NCBI GenBank assembly: GCA_002491905.1
Contig: DKWV01000025.1
Span: 1-64,000, forward strand
Direction of reading: 5' to 3'
DNA from: Lachnospiraceae bacterium UBA7143
Lineage (GTDB): Bacteria > Bacillota > Clostridia > Lachnospirales > Lachnospiraceae
DNA: 64,000 nucleotides
Positions 1 through 8,181 of the stretch are shown here, piece after piece (within the stretch, counting starts at the first letter, position 1; every line of letters starts with the position of its first letter). The position numbers and the translations under genes were made by a program. The notes under the pieces are model-generated. The model did not search any database. It was not told the origin of the DNA and was given only the letters and a program-made list of their open reading frames with translations.

Positions 1-118
1 GAATTTAAAATTTTAATTTTCCTACAGGAAAGGGACGGGAGCAGAGTATTGCAGAAAACAGAGGTTAGATGATATAATTTACGCGTAGGCAATGAGCAAA
101 GCGGAATCGAGCGGCACT

Positions 119-134
119 GCGGGCCGAAGCCCGC
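119..134. repeat. GC-rich hairpin upstream of the first gene
   Basis: A perfect 6-bp stem (GCGGGC/GCCCGC) closed by a CGAA tetraloop lies 21 bases before the first gene. There is no T-tract, so it does not look like an intrinsic terminator. The bases just upstream (about 82-118) faintly resemble the ends of the palindromic elements at 15.5 and 61.1 kb (shared CGCG and TAGGCA words), but the match is too short to call a copy. Confidence 0.35.
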
Positions 135-155
135 GAGCGAGGATATTATAATATT

Positions 156-974
156 ATGCAGACAAACATTCCTGCTATAAACGAAGACCCGGAAGGCATC
201 CTTGTGCAGACGGCATGTTTTGCGCTTGATATGGACGGCACTATCTATCTGGGGGAAAAATGGATCGACGGCGCAAAGGCGTTTCTTTCGCGCGTAGAGG
301 CGTCCGGGAGAAACTATGTCTTTGTGACCAACAATTCTTCTAAAAATGCGGCAGTTTATGTAGAAAAGCTTTCCCGGATGGGTCTCTTTGTGGGAGAGGA
401 AAAAATCGTCACCTCGGGGCAGGCCACGATCTATTATCTGAAACGGCATTTCCCGGATAAGAAAGTATTTCTTCTGGGAAATGCGCTGCTGCGGAAGGAA
501 TTTTTACAGGCGGGGATTCGGTTGGAAGAAAACAGCCCGGATGTGGTGGTGACTGCTTTTGATACTTCCCTTGATTATCAGAAAATGTGTAAGGTGTGTG
601 ATTTCGTGCGTGCGGGTCTTCCCTATCTGGCGACACACCCGGATTATAACTGTCCCACGGAGGACGGCTTTATCCCGGACGCGGGAGCCATACATGCGTT
701 TATCCACGCTTCGGCCTTCCGCTATCCGGACAGAGTGATCGGCAAACCGAACGGGGACATCATAGAATATTTGACTATGAGAGTCAATGCGGAGAGGAGC
801 CGCATCACTATGGTGGGTGACCGGCTCTATACGGATATTGCCGCAGGCAGGAATCACGGATTAAAAAGTGTGCTTGTATTAAGCGGCGAAGCCTCTTTGG
901 AGGATGCGCGCAGTTCGGAGATAAAACCGCACCTGATTTTTTCTTCTGTGCGGGAGATGATTCCCTTTTTGTAA
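156..974 (+). CDS. HAD-IIA family sugar/nucleotide phosphatase (NagD/AraL-like)
   Basis: Cytosolic HAD-superfamily hydrolase of subfamily IIA, 272 aa, the usual length of NagD/AraL/p-nitrophenylphosphatase proteins. Motif I is ALDMDGT with the nucleophile Asp25 and acid/base Asp27; motif II is VFVTNNSS; the motif III lysine lies in the GKPNGD stretch; motif IV is MVGDRLYTDI. All catalytic parts are present, so an active Mg-dependent phosphatase is expected, but the substrate (sugar phosphate, nucleotide or metabolite repair) cannot be read from sequence. The ribosome binding site is weak (GAGG about 11 bases before ATG). The EAL-domain gene follows after 34 bases and may be cotranscribed. Confidence 0.88.
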   Translation: MQTNIPAINEDPEGILVQTACFALDMDGTIYLGEKWIDGAKAFLSRVEASGRNYVFVTNNSSKNAAVYVEKLSRMGLFVGEEKIVTSGQATIYYLKRHFPDKKVFLLGNALLRKEFLQAGIRLEENSPDVVVTAFDTSLDYQKMCKVCDFVRAGLPYLATHPDYNCPTEDGFIPDAGAIHAFIHASAFRYPDRVIGKPNGDIIEYLTMRVNAERSRITMVGDRLYTDIAAGRNHGLKSVLVLSGEASLEDARSSEIKPHLIFSSVREMIPFL

Positions 975-1008
975 GGGGAGCGGAACAAAGGAGAAGGAGT
1001 AACAGGAC

Positions 1009-2892
1009 ATGAACATACAGGCGCAGATATGCGGAATTATATTACTTGTCATAATGTTTCTGTTTTACAGAAGGTATGAGTCGCTCCGGCTGAACACCCA
1101 GATTGGATTTCAGGTGCTTCTGCTGTGCATGCTCCTCTGCATTTTCCTGGACATGCTTTCCATATGGGCGATCGTGCGGTTGCTGCTGGATCACAGAGAG
1201 CTGGTGTATGTCATCTGTAAGGCTTATCTGATGTCTATCGTGCTGATGGGGCTGGCAGGGCTCTGGTACGAGTGCACGGATGTGTATGAGGATAAGAGGA
1301 AGCTTTGGCAGATCGCCATAACCGGGGGTGTGGCTTGGCTGTCGGGATGCTGCGTGATCGCAGGTCTCCCGCTGGGCATTTATAAGATGGGCCGGGTGGT
1401 GTACACGGCGGGGCCTGCCGTGCTGGTGACATACTTTTTTACGGGGGCTTTTCTCATTACGAATGTCATATTTACGCTGGCCAAGCGGAAACATGCCAAC
1501 AGAAGAAGGAGTCAGGTGGTCCTGTTCTGGCTGGGTTTGTGGTTCGCGGCGGCGGTGGTGCAGTTTTTGAACAATGAACTGCTGCTTGTGGGATATGCCG
1601 GTGCGCTCGGTGTGCTGGTGATTTTTTTCAGACTGGAGAATCCAGAGTATCTGACTGATGCGGTGACGGGGCTGTTTAATCAGGACGGTCTGCTGCTCTA
1701 TGCGAAAAAACTCTATAATGAAGAAAAGCCTTTTTCGCTCATGTCCATCTGGTGGAATCTGGGCGTCAGCCAGGCCGACGAGGGAGCGAGAGAGCAGGCG
1801 GTGATGGCGGCCTTTGCAAAAAGACTTCCGAAACTGGATCATACGAAAGTTTTTAAGATGGCGGACGACGAGGTGTGGATGATCTTTGAGGATATGGAGC
1901 ATGTGGAGGATACCGTTGAGAAAGTCAGAAGCTTTGTGGAATACGGAAGAAGGGAATTGGGCGGTATGGCGCAGGCGGCTTTCACCTATATGCCGGATGC
2001 GGCAATGGTGGGCGACTATCAGGAGATGGTGCATCTGATGCAGTATGCCAGATGGAAGAGCAGTGACCACAGCGCGACCAATTTCAAGGAAGTGGATGCT
2101 GACTTTGTCGAGCAGATGCGGAAAGAAAAGAGCATGGAACAGATGCTGGAAGAGGCCATGAAGGAGGATCGCATCGAAGTATTCTACCAGCCCATTTTCT
2201 CTACCAAAGCGCAGAAGTTTGTGAGCGCGGAGGCGCTTGTCCGCATGAGGGACCGGGAGGGCAATCTGGTGCCGCCGGGTGCTTTTATTTCCGTGGCGGA
2301 GGCAAATGGCAAGATTTTACAGCTTGGAGAGATTGTATTTGAGAAGGTCTGCCGCTTCTTTACGAAGGAGCAGTTGGAGCAGTACGGTCTGCATTATATC
2401 GAGGTAAATCTGTCGGTCATCCAGTGCGGTTATCCGGGTCTTGCGGATGATTACATAGGTATTATGGAGAAATACCAGATCAATCCCAAATACATTAATC
2501 TGGAGATTACAGAGTCCGCGTCTATGGCTGCGAAGAAGACGCTTTTGGAAAATATGCGCAGGTTGATGGAGTATGGGGTGTACTTTTCGCTGGATGATTT
2601 CGGCACCGGCCAGTCGAATCTCAACTACATTGTGGATATGCCAGTCAACATCGTGAAGTTTGACCGGGAGATGAGCCAGGCGTTCTTCCAGGACGAGAAG
2701 GCAAAGTATGTGATGAACGCGGCAATGCAGATGATCCACGGCATGAAGCTTAAAATTGTGTCCGAGGGAATTGAGACCGAGGAGCAGTATCTGGCGATGG
2801 AAGAACTGCGCATTGATTATATTCAGGGTTACTATTTCTCAAAGCCGCTCCCTGAGGCGGCGTTTCTGGCATTCCTGCAGGGCAGGCAATGA
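1009..2892 (+). CDS. Membrane-anchored EAL-domain cyclic-di-GMP phosphodiesterase with degenerate GGDEF domain
   Basis: 627 aa. The first ~210 residues form about seven hydrophobic segments, followed by a GGDEF-like domain (~215-345, starting DAVTGLFNQDG) in which the GGDEF signature is replaced by ADDEVWMIF, so cyclase activity is not expected. The C-terminal EAL domain (~380-620) keeps the catalytic set: EALVR, the Asn in IEVNLSV, LEITES, LDDFGTG, the Lys in VKFDRE, SEGIETEEQ and QGYYFSKPL. It should therefore hydrolyse cyclic-di-GMP at the membrane in response to an unknown signal sensed by the N-terminal region. A strong ribosome binding site (GGAGAAGGAG) precedes the ATG. No diguanylate cyclase with an intact motif is encoded in this window. 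Confidence 0.92.
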   Translation: MNIQAQICGIILLVIMFLFYRRYESLRLNTQIGFQVLLLCMLLCIFLDMLSIWAIVRLLLDHRELVYVICKAYLMSIVLMGLAGLWYECTDVYEDKRKLWQIAITGGVAWLSGCCVIAGLPLGIYKMGRVVYTAGPAVLVTYFFTGAFLITNVIFTLAKRKHANRRRSQVVLFWLGLWFAAAVVQFLNNELLLVGYAGALGVLVIFFRLENPEYLTDAVTGLFNQDGLLLYAKKLYNEEKPFSLMSIWWNLGVSQADEGAREQAVMAAFAKRLPKLDHTKVFKMADDEVWMIFEDMEHVEDTVEKVRSFVEYGRRELGGMAQAAFTYMPDAAMVGDYQEMVHLMQYARWKSSDHSATNFKEVDADFVEQMRKEKSMEQMLEEAMKEDRIEVFYQPIFSTKAQKFVSAEALVRMRDREGNLVPPGAFISVAEANGKILQLGEIVFEKVCRFFTKEQLEQYGLHYIEVNLSVIQCGYPGLADDYIGIMEKYQINPKYINLEITESASMAAKKTLLENMRRLMEYGVYFSLDDFGTGQSNLNYIVDMPVNIVKFDREMSQAFFQDEKAKYVMNAAMQMIHGMKLKIVSEGIETEEQYLAMEELRIDYIQGYYFSKPLPEAAFLAFLQGRQ

Positions 2893-2983
2893 GGGTGCGA
2901 ATGAGCAGATTGTGCAAAATGCATAATTTTTCTGTATAGTTTCTATCGAAAATGGCAAAAATGATTTACAAATGAAAAAACTA

Positions 2984-3012
2984 TTGCAATATATGTGGTA
3001 AGGTTATATACT
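2984..3012 (+). promoter_or_regulatory. Sigma-A-type promoter of the sugar-binding-protein operon
   Basis: TTGCAA (2984-2989), a 17-base spacer, then TATACT (3007-3012); predicted start near 3019. It lies just upstream of a cluster of three LacI-type operators, which would block or trap polymerase when the repressor is bound. Confidence 0.7.
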
Positions 3013-3025
3013 TAACCCAAGACAA

Positions 3026-3075
3026 CGGAAACGTTACCGGGGACGATACCGAAACCGTTACCGCAAACGTTTCCG
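3026..3075. promoter_or_regulatory. Three tandem LacI-family operator-like dyads
   Basis: Three related dyads centred on a CG step lie directly after the predicted start: GGAAACGTTACC (3027-3038), GAAACCGTTACC (3051-3062) and GCAAACGTTTCC (3063-3074). The shared form RNAAMCGTTWCC is the LacI/GalR class. The LacI gene at 8182-9219 is the natural candidate to bind them; CcpA is an alternative. Established: LacI-family operators are CG-centred palindromes. Inference: this particular regulator-operator pairing. Confidence 0.65.
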
Positions 3076-3122
3076 AAACAACCAATTAACATTTCATTTA
3101 CTGAAAGGGAGAGGAAAAAACA

Positions 3123-4508
3123 ATGAAAAAGAAAATTGTTAGCACAATGCTTTGTGTAGCGATGATTTCCACCATGTTGGCAGGCTGCGGCGGTTCTGAT
3201 GCAGCTTCTGACGGCGGTGCAGCACAGGCGCCCGCAGCGGACGATTCCGCAACAGAGGCTCCTGCAGCGGATGACAGCGCAGATGCAGGTGAGGCGGCAG
3301 CTCCTGCAGCGGGCGGCGGTTCGGTTTACTGGCTGAACTTTAAACCCGAGTCCGACGAGGTATTACAGGAAGTTGCAGCGGACTACACGGCAAAGACCGG
3401 TGTGGAAGTGAAGGTGGTTACAGCGGCATCCGGGACGTACTCCACGACACTGTTGTCCGAGATGGATAAATCCGCACCCCCGACACTGTTTGTCATCGGT
3501 AACCAGGCCGGCGTAAAAGACTGGAAAGATTATGCGCTGGATCTGACAGGCACAGCGATTGCCAATGAGTTAAACACAGATGCTTACAACCTTTATGATG
3601 AGACCGGGAAGTTAGTTTCCATCGGTTACTGCTACGAGTGCTACGGCATCATCGTAAACCCGGATCTGATTGAAAAAGCAGGCCACACGATGGATGAGAT
3701 CAAGAATTTTGACGGCTTAAAGGCGGTGGCAGAGGACATTCACTCCCGCGCAGGCGAACTTGGGTTTGACGCTTTCTCCTCCTCCGATATGGATGATTCT
3801 TCTTCCTGGAGATTTACGGGACATATGGCGAACCTTGAGTACTACTACGAGCAGGAGGGAACTCCCTGGACAGAGTGTCCGGCAACCATCTCCGGCAAGT
3901 ATCTGGATAACTTCAAAAACCTGTATGACCTTTGCATCAACAACAGCCTGACAGATCCGAAGGAGCTGGCTACCGGCGGACATGACGCGGAGAACGAGTT
4001 CAAGACAGGTCAGGCAGCGTTCTTCGTAAACGGTTCCTGGGAATATGAAGCGGTTAAGGGCGATGTGCCGAATGCTACGATGATTCCTTACTACTGCGGC
4101 GTTGCAGGTGAGGAGAAAGCAGGCTTAAACTGCGGTACAGAGAACTGCTGGGCAATCAACAGCAAGGCTTCCGCAGAGGATCAGCAGGCTACGATGGACT
4201 TCATGGTTTGGTGTGTGACAGATCCCGATGCTTCCCGCAAGTTAGTGGATACTTTCGGTGTTATGCCTTATAAGTCCGCAGCAGAATCCACCAACGGATT
4301 CCTGGCAGCAGCTGACAAGTACACGGCTGACGGATGCTATGTAATGAACTGGGCAACCAACTTCCAGCCTAATGTAGATTCCTATCGTGCAACTCTGGTA
4401 AGCGCCCTGAACCAGTACAACGCAGATCAGTCCGACGCGAACTGGGAGACGGTACGCACGGCATTTGTGGACGGCTGGGCAGTGGAGTACAGCGCGGTGA
4501 ACAACTAA
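3123..4508 (+). CDS. Sugar ABC transporter substrate-binding lipoprotein (family 1, maltodextrin-type)
   Basis: 461-aa extracellular solute-binding protein. A lipoprotein signal peptide ends in the lipobox MLAGC with the lipidated Cys22, followed by an Ala/Asp/Pro-rich linker (~24-65) with two near-repeats of APAADDSA, then a family-1 binding fold with the typical N-terminal start VYWLNFKPESDEV and a late FKTGQAAFFVNGSWE motif. It should capture oligosaccharide outside the membrane and hand it to the two permeases encoded next. A neighbouring malQ suggests maltodextrin, but binding specificity cannot be read directly. A strong terminator separates it from the permease genes, a common way to make more binding protein than permease. 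Confidence 0.88.
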   Translation: MKKKIVSTMLCVAMISTMLAGCGGSDAASDGGAAQAPAADDSATEAPAADDSADAGEAAAPAAGGGSVYWLNFKPESDEVLQEVAADYTAKTGVEVKVVTAASGTYSTTLLSEMDKSAPPTLFVIGNQAGVKDWKDYALDLTGTAIANELNTDAYNLYDETGKLVSIGYCYECYGIIVNPDLIEKAGHTMDEIKNFDGLKAVAEDIHSRAGELGFDAFSSSDMDDSSSWRFTGHMANLEYYYEQEGTPWTECPATISGKYLDNFKNLYDLCINNSLTDPKELATGGHDAENEFKTGQAAFFVNGSWEYEAVKGDVPNATMIPYYCGVAGEEKAGLNCGTENCWAINSKASAEDQQATMDFMVWCVTDPDASRKLVDTFGVMPYKSAAESTNGFLAAADKYTADGCYVMNWATNFQPNVDSYRATLVSALNQYNADQSDANWETVRTAFVDGWAVEYSAVNN

Positions 4509-4559
4509 ACAGAAAGTAAAGCCAATAAGAAACAAAAAAGAATGATGTATCAAACATGC

Positions 4560-4589
4560 GGCGGGGCGGTTTTATCCGCCCCGCCTTTT
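4560..4589 (+). terminator. Intrinsic terminator after the binding-protein gene
   Basis: Perfect 10-bp GC stem GGCGGGGCGG/CCGCCCCGCC with a 6-base loop and a TTTT run. It lies inside the transport operon between binding protein and permeases and probably lowers read-through. Confidence 0.88.
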
Positions 4590-4635
4590 CAAATGAGATT
4601 GTGCATTATAGCAAAATAAATCAGGGGGTGACACC

Positions 4636-5541
4636 ATGAAAAGCAAGAAAAAAAACGCCACGAATTCCCTTCAGAAGGCGACAAGACGCTGGGGATTTCT
4701 CTTTATGGGTCCTGTACTTATTGCATTTATCATCGGATTCGTCTGGCCTTTCATCCAGGGTATCTGGCTGTCCATGTGCCAGTTCCGTTTGATTTCTGAC
4801 GCAAAATTCATCGGTTTTGGCAACTATGTAAAAACTTTTCAGGACGCTTCTTTCCGCCATGCGTTCTGGTATACGGCAATGTTTGCCGTTGTATCGCTTG
4901 TCATTATCAATGTGCTGGCGTTTATCGTGGCATATATTCTGACGCTGGGGATTAAGGGCAGCAACCTGTACCGTACCGTGTTCTTTATGCCGAACCTGAT
5001 CGGCGGTATCGTACTTGGCTACATCTGGTCAATGATTTTCGACGGTATTCTCGGACGCTATCAGACTTCCATTCTGCTGGAGAGCAAGTACGGTTTCTGG
5101 GGTCTGATCATCCTGATGTGCTGGCAGCAGATCGGTTATATGATGATCATCTATGTTGCAGGGTTGCAGAATGTGCCCGGTGATATTCTGGAGGCGGCCC
5201 GCATCGACGGCGCGACTTCCATGCAGACACTTTTCAAAGTGACGATTCCTAACGTGATGAGTTCTTTCACGATCTGTATGTTCCTTTCACTGACAAACGG
5301 CTTCAAGCTGTTTGACCAGAACCTGGCGCTGACCGGCGGCCAGCCGTTTATCATTCAGCCGGGCGGAACGACCATCAAGACGACAGAAATGCTGGCGCTC
5401 AATATTTACAATACATTCTACAGCTCCAACACGACTTCCCAGGGTGTGGCGCAGGCAAAGGCAGTGATTTTCTTCATTCTGGTGGCGGGACTTGGTCTGC
5501 TTCAGTTGAGCTATACGCGTAAGAAGGAGGTGCAGCAGTAA
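4636..5541 (+). CDS. Sugar ABC transporter permease, MalF/UgpA type
   Basis: 301-aa inner-membrane permease with about six transmembrane segments and the cytoplasmic EAA loop EAARIDGATSMQTLFKVTIP that docks the ATPase. It pairs with the MalG-type permease whose ATG overlaps its stop codon by one base. The ribosome binding site AGGGGGTG lies just before the ATG. No ATP-binding subunit is encoded nearby, so the importer presumably uses a shared MsmX/UgpC-type ATPase made elsewhere, as is known for several Gram-positive carbohydrate ABC importers. Confidence 0.9.
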   Translation: MKSKKKNATNSLQKATRRWGFLFMGPVLIAFIIGFVWPFIQGIWLSMCQFRLISDAKFIGFGNYVKTFQDASFRHAFWYTAMFAVVSLVIINVLAFIVAYILTLGIKGSNLYRTVFFMPNLIGGIVLGYIWSMIFDGILGRYQTSILLESKYGFWGLIILMCWQQIGYMMIIYVAGLQNVPGDILEAARIDGATSMQTLFKVTIPNVMSSFTICMFLSLTNGFKLFDQNLALTGGQPFIIQPGGTTIKTTEMLALNIYNTFYSSNTTSQGVAQAKAVIFFILVAGLGLLQLSYTRKKEVQQ

Positions 5542-6398
5542 TGAAAGAGAAAACAATTTCCGCCGCAAACCGGCACAAAACCATTCTTTCCGTGATATTG
5601 GCTGTGGTCAGCATTGTCTATGTACTTCCTGTGCTGGCGGTAGTGATCAACTCGTTTAAACAGAATACTTTTGTAAAGACCGATACCTTCGCGCTTCCCA
5701 CCGGGGAGATGAATGCCGGTTTCAGCAACTTTGTAAAAGGTATGACTTTCGGTAACTATCCTTTTGTGAACAGCGTGCTGTACAGCGTTATGATTACACT
5801 GCTTTCTACATTTTTAATCTTACTGTGTACCTCTATGGCGGCGTGGTATATCGCGAGAGTGGATTCCCTTTTCTGTAAGGCAGTTTACTTCCTGTGCGTG
5901 TTCTCTATGGTGGTGCCGTTCCAGATGGTAATGTTCCCGCTTTCAAAAACGGCGGATAAGCTGCATCTGAATACGCCCTGGACGATCCCGGTCGTCTATC
6001 TGGGGTTCGGTGCCGGGCTTGCAATTTTTATGTTCGTAGGATTTGTGAAGGCGGTTCCGCTGGAAGTGGAAGAAGCGGCATCCATCGACGGATGCGGACC
6101 GGTGCGCATCTTCTTCCAGGTGGTTGTGCCGATGTTAAAACCGACCATGATTTCCGTTGGTATTCTGGAGATCATGTGGGTGTGGAACGACTATCTGCTG
6201 CCTGTGCTGGTGCTTGATATCAATAAATACCGCACGATCCCCATTCATATCCAGTACCTGAAGGGAAGTTACGGCACGGTGGATCTGGGCGCGACGATGG
6301 CTCTTATCCTGATGAGTATTATTCCGGTTATCATCTTCTATCTGTCCTGCCAGAAGTACATCATCAAAGGTGTGGCTGCGGGTGCTGTAAAAGGTTAG
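5541..6398 (+). CDS. Sugar ABC transporter permease, MalG/UgpE type
   Basis: 285-aa permease with about six membrane segments and the EAA loop EEAASIDGCGPVRIFFQVVVP near residue 178. Its ATG overlaps the upstream permease stop codon (TAATG) and is preceded by a near-perfect AAGGAGGTG site inside that gene, so the two are translationally coupled. With the lipoprotein and the upstream permease it forms the membrane part of an oligosaccharide importer. The malQ gene follows after its own predicted promoter. Confidence 0.9.
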   Translation: MKEKTISAANRHKTILSVILAVVSIVYVLPVLAVVINSFKQNTFVKTDTFALPTGEMNAGFSNFVKGMTFGNYPFVNSVLYSVMITLLSTFLILLCTSMAAWYIARVDSLFCKAVYFLCVFSMVVPFQMVMFPLSKTADKLHLNTPWTIPVVYLGFGAGLAIFMFVGFVKAVPLEVEEAASIDGCGPVRIFFQVVVPMLKPTMISVGILEIMWVWNDYLLPVLVLDINKYRTIPIHIQYLKGSYGTVDLGATMALILMSIIPVIIFYLSCQKYIIKGVAAGAVKG

Positions 6399-6506
6399 CG
6401 TGAGAAACGCGAAAAATACTTCTCGGATCATGGGGAAGCGTTGATTCGTTCACCGCTTCCTCAGATTATATCAGGGGTGAAAAATCACTGATCGAACTTG
6501 CTTATT

Positions 6507-6535
6507 TTGACAAAATATTGTAGAATTTTTATAGA
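6507..6535 (+). promoter_or_regulatory. Promoter of malQ
   Basis: TTGACA (6507-6512), a 17-base spacer, TATAGA (6530-6535); predicted start near 6542. This puts the upstream ATG at 6560 only ~18 bases into the message without a ribosome binding site, and favours 6590 as the malQ start. Confidence 0.65.
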
Positions 6536-6560
6536 AATCGATTTCCGAACGAATTCGGAA
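6534..6560. promoter_or_regulatory. Palindromic operator candidates over the malQ start site
   Basis: Two overlapping dyads: the perfect 12-bp palindrome GAAATCGATTTC (6534-6545), CG-centred like a LacI or CcpA site, and TTCCGAA-CGAA-TTCGGAA (6543-6560). They overlap the -10 region and transcription start, the place where a repressor would work. The sequence differs from the three dyads at 3027-3074, so a different LacI-family protein such as CcpA is possible. Confidence 0.5.
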
Positions 6561-6589
6561 TGATTGACAGGAAAGGATATGTGGATGCT

Positions 6590-8074
6590 ATGAGAAAGAG
6601 CGGTGTTTTGCTGCCTGTTTCCGCCATTCCGTCGAAGTACGGGATCGGCGCGTTTTCCAGGGAGGCATATACCTTTATTGATCTGTTAGAAGAAGCGGGG
6701 CAGTCCTATTGGCAGATCCTCCCTCTTGGACCTACGGGTTATGGGGATTCTCCCTATCAGTCTTTTTCCACTTTTGCAGGCAATCCCTATTATATTGATC
6801 TGGAGTCATTGGTTGAGGACGGGTATCTTACGAAGAAGGACTGCGAGCAGTATGATTTTGGGGATGACGACGCTTATGTCGATTATGAGAAAATTTATCT
6901 GTCCCGGTTCAAAGTGTTAAAGACGGCGTTTAAGAACAGCCATATCGAGAAGGATGAGGACTATCGGAAGTTTGTGGAGGAGAACGCCTGGTGGCTTCCG
7001 GATTACGCCCTCTATATGGCGGTGAAGAACGCTTTCGGCGGCAAGAGCTGGGCCGAGTGGGATGAGGATATCAGGCTCCGCAGGCCGGAGGCGATGAAGA
7101 AATATGCAGAGAAGTATGCGGAAGAGGTGGCTTTTTACCAGTTTCAGCAGTATCTTTTCGCAAAGCAGTGGTTTGCGCTGAAAGAGTACGCGAATCAGAA
7201 AAAGATTGAGATTATCGGGGATATTCCCATTTATGTAGCGTTTGACAGTTCGGACACCTGGGCAAGTCCCGAACTGTTCCAGCTGGATGATACGCTGACG
7301 CCCGTGGCGGTGGCGGGATGCCCGCCCGACGCTTTTTCCGCGACAGGGCAGCTCTGGGGAAATCCGCTGTACCGTTGGGATTACCACAAGAAGACGGATT
7401 ACGAGTGGTGGATGAAGCGGATCGGCTACTGCTATAAGCTCTATGACGTGGTGCGGATCGACCATTTTAGAGGCTTTGATGAGTACTATTCCATTCCCTT
7501 TGGCGACGAGACGGCGGAGTTTGGGCACTGGGAAAAGGGACCCGGCTACGATATCTTTAAGACCATGAAGGCAAAGCTCGGGAAAAAGGCCGTGATCGCG
7601 GAGGATCTCGGGTTCTTGACCAAGTCAGTCATTAATCTGGTGAAGAAGACCGGGTATCCCGGCATGAAAATTTTACAGTTTGCTTTTGATTCCAGGGAGG
7701 AGAGCGATTATCTGCCCCACAATTATGTGGCGAACAGCATTGTCTATACGGGAACCCATGACAATGATACGACGCTCGGCTGGTATGAGAAGCTGAACCG
7801 TAAGGATAAGGCTTTTGCAAAGAGGTATCTGAACATAAAGACGAATAAAGACATCCAGTGGGAGTTTATCAGGGCGGCTATGGCCAGCGTATCTGATACC
7901 TGCGTGATTCCCATGCAGGATTATCTGGGGCTGGGGACAGAGGCGAGAACCAATATGCCCTCCACGCTTGGAACCAACTGGAAGTGGCGCATGCTGCCCG
8001 GACAGTTTACCGAAGAACTGGCAGGGCGGATTTTAGAGATGACGAAGCTCTATGGACGGATGGCCGGGAAATGA
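6590..8074 (+). CDS. malQ: 4-alpha-glucanotransferase (amylomaltase, GH77)
   Basis: GH77 amylomaltase, which transfers alpha-1,4-glucan segments between maltodextrins and releases glucose in the cytosol. With start 6590 it has 494 aa, the normal size of the short Gram-positive type. Hallmarks: GVLLPVSAIPSKYGIGAF at the N-terminus, GDIPIYVAFDSSD, RIDHFRGF carrying the nucleophile Asp, AEDLG with the acid/base Glu, and TGTHDNDT with the transition-state Asp. The longer reading from 6560 lacks a ribosome binding site and would start almost at the predicted 5' end of the message, while AGGAAAGG sits at 6569-6576. It is linked to the upstream transporter and downstream LacI gene, making a maltodextrin uptake-and-use locus. 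Confidence 0.93.
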   Translation: MRKSGVLLPVSAIPSKYGIGAFSREAYTFIDLLEEAGQSYWQILPLGPTGYGDSPYQSFSTFAGNPYYIDLESLVEDGYLTKKDCEQYDFGDDDAYVDYEKIYLSRFKVLKTAFKNSHIEKDEDYRKFVEENAWWLPDYALYMAVKNAFGGKSWAEWDEDIRLRRPEAMKKYAEKYAEEVAFYQFQQYLFAKQWFALKEYANQKKIEIIGDIPIYVAFDSSDTWASPELFQLDDTLTPVAVAGCPPDAFSATGQLWGNPLYRWDYHKKTDYEWWMKRIGYCYKLYDVVRIDHFRGFDEYYSIPFGDETAEFGHWEKGPGYDIFKTMKAKLGKKAVIAEDLGFLTKSVINLVKKTGYPGMKILQFAFDSREESDYLPHNYVANSIVYTGTHDNDTTLGWYEKLNRKDKAFAKRYLNIKTNKDIQWEFIRAAMASVSDTCVIPMQDYLGLGTEARTNMPSTLGTNWKWRMLPGQFTEELAGRILEMTKLYGRMAGK

Positions 8075-8181
8075 GAGCCTGGATGTGTGCGGCAGCGCTG
8101 CGCAGCGGATGGCGCTGCTGGTGAGGCCAGGGCAGCACAGACAGAGTAAAATGCCGGATCGTGTATAGTTAGGGGATGCAG

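Noticed and set aside
1042..2070. 342-codon open frame on the minus strand
   Set aside because: Entirely inside the EAL gene, His/Gln-rich composition typical of antisense reading, no ribosome binding site.
6432..6460. Hairpin after the second permease gene
   Set aside because: GGAAGCG/CGCTTCC stem is short with a long loop and no T-run; not supported as a terminator.
8091..8150. GC palindromes between malQ and the LacI gene
   Set aside because: GCAGCGCTGC and nearby GC words can pair in several ways; no T-run and no match to other repeats, so no call was made.
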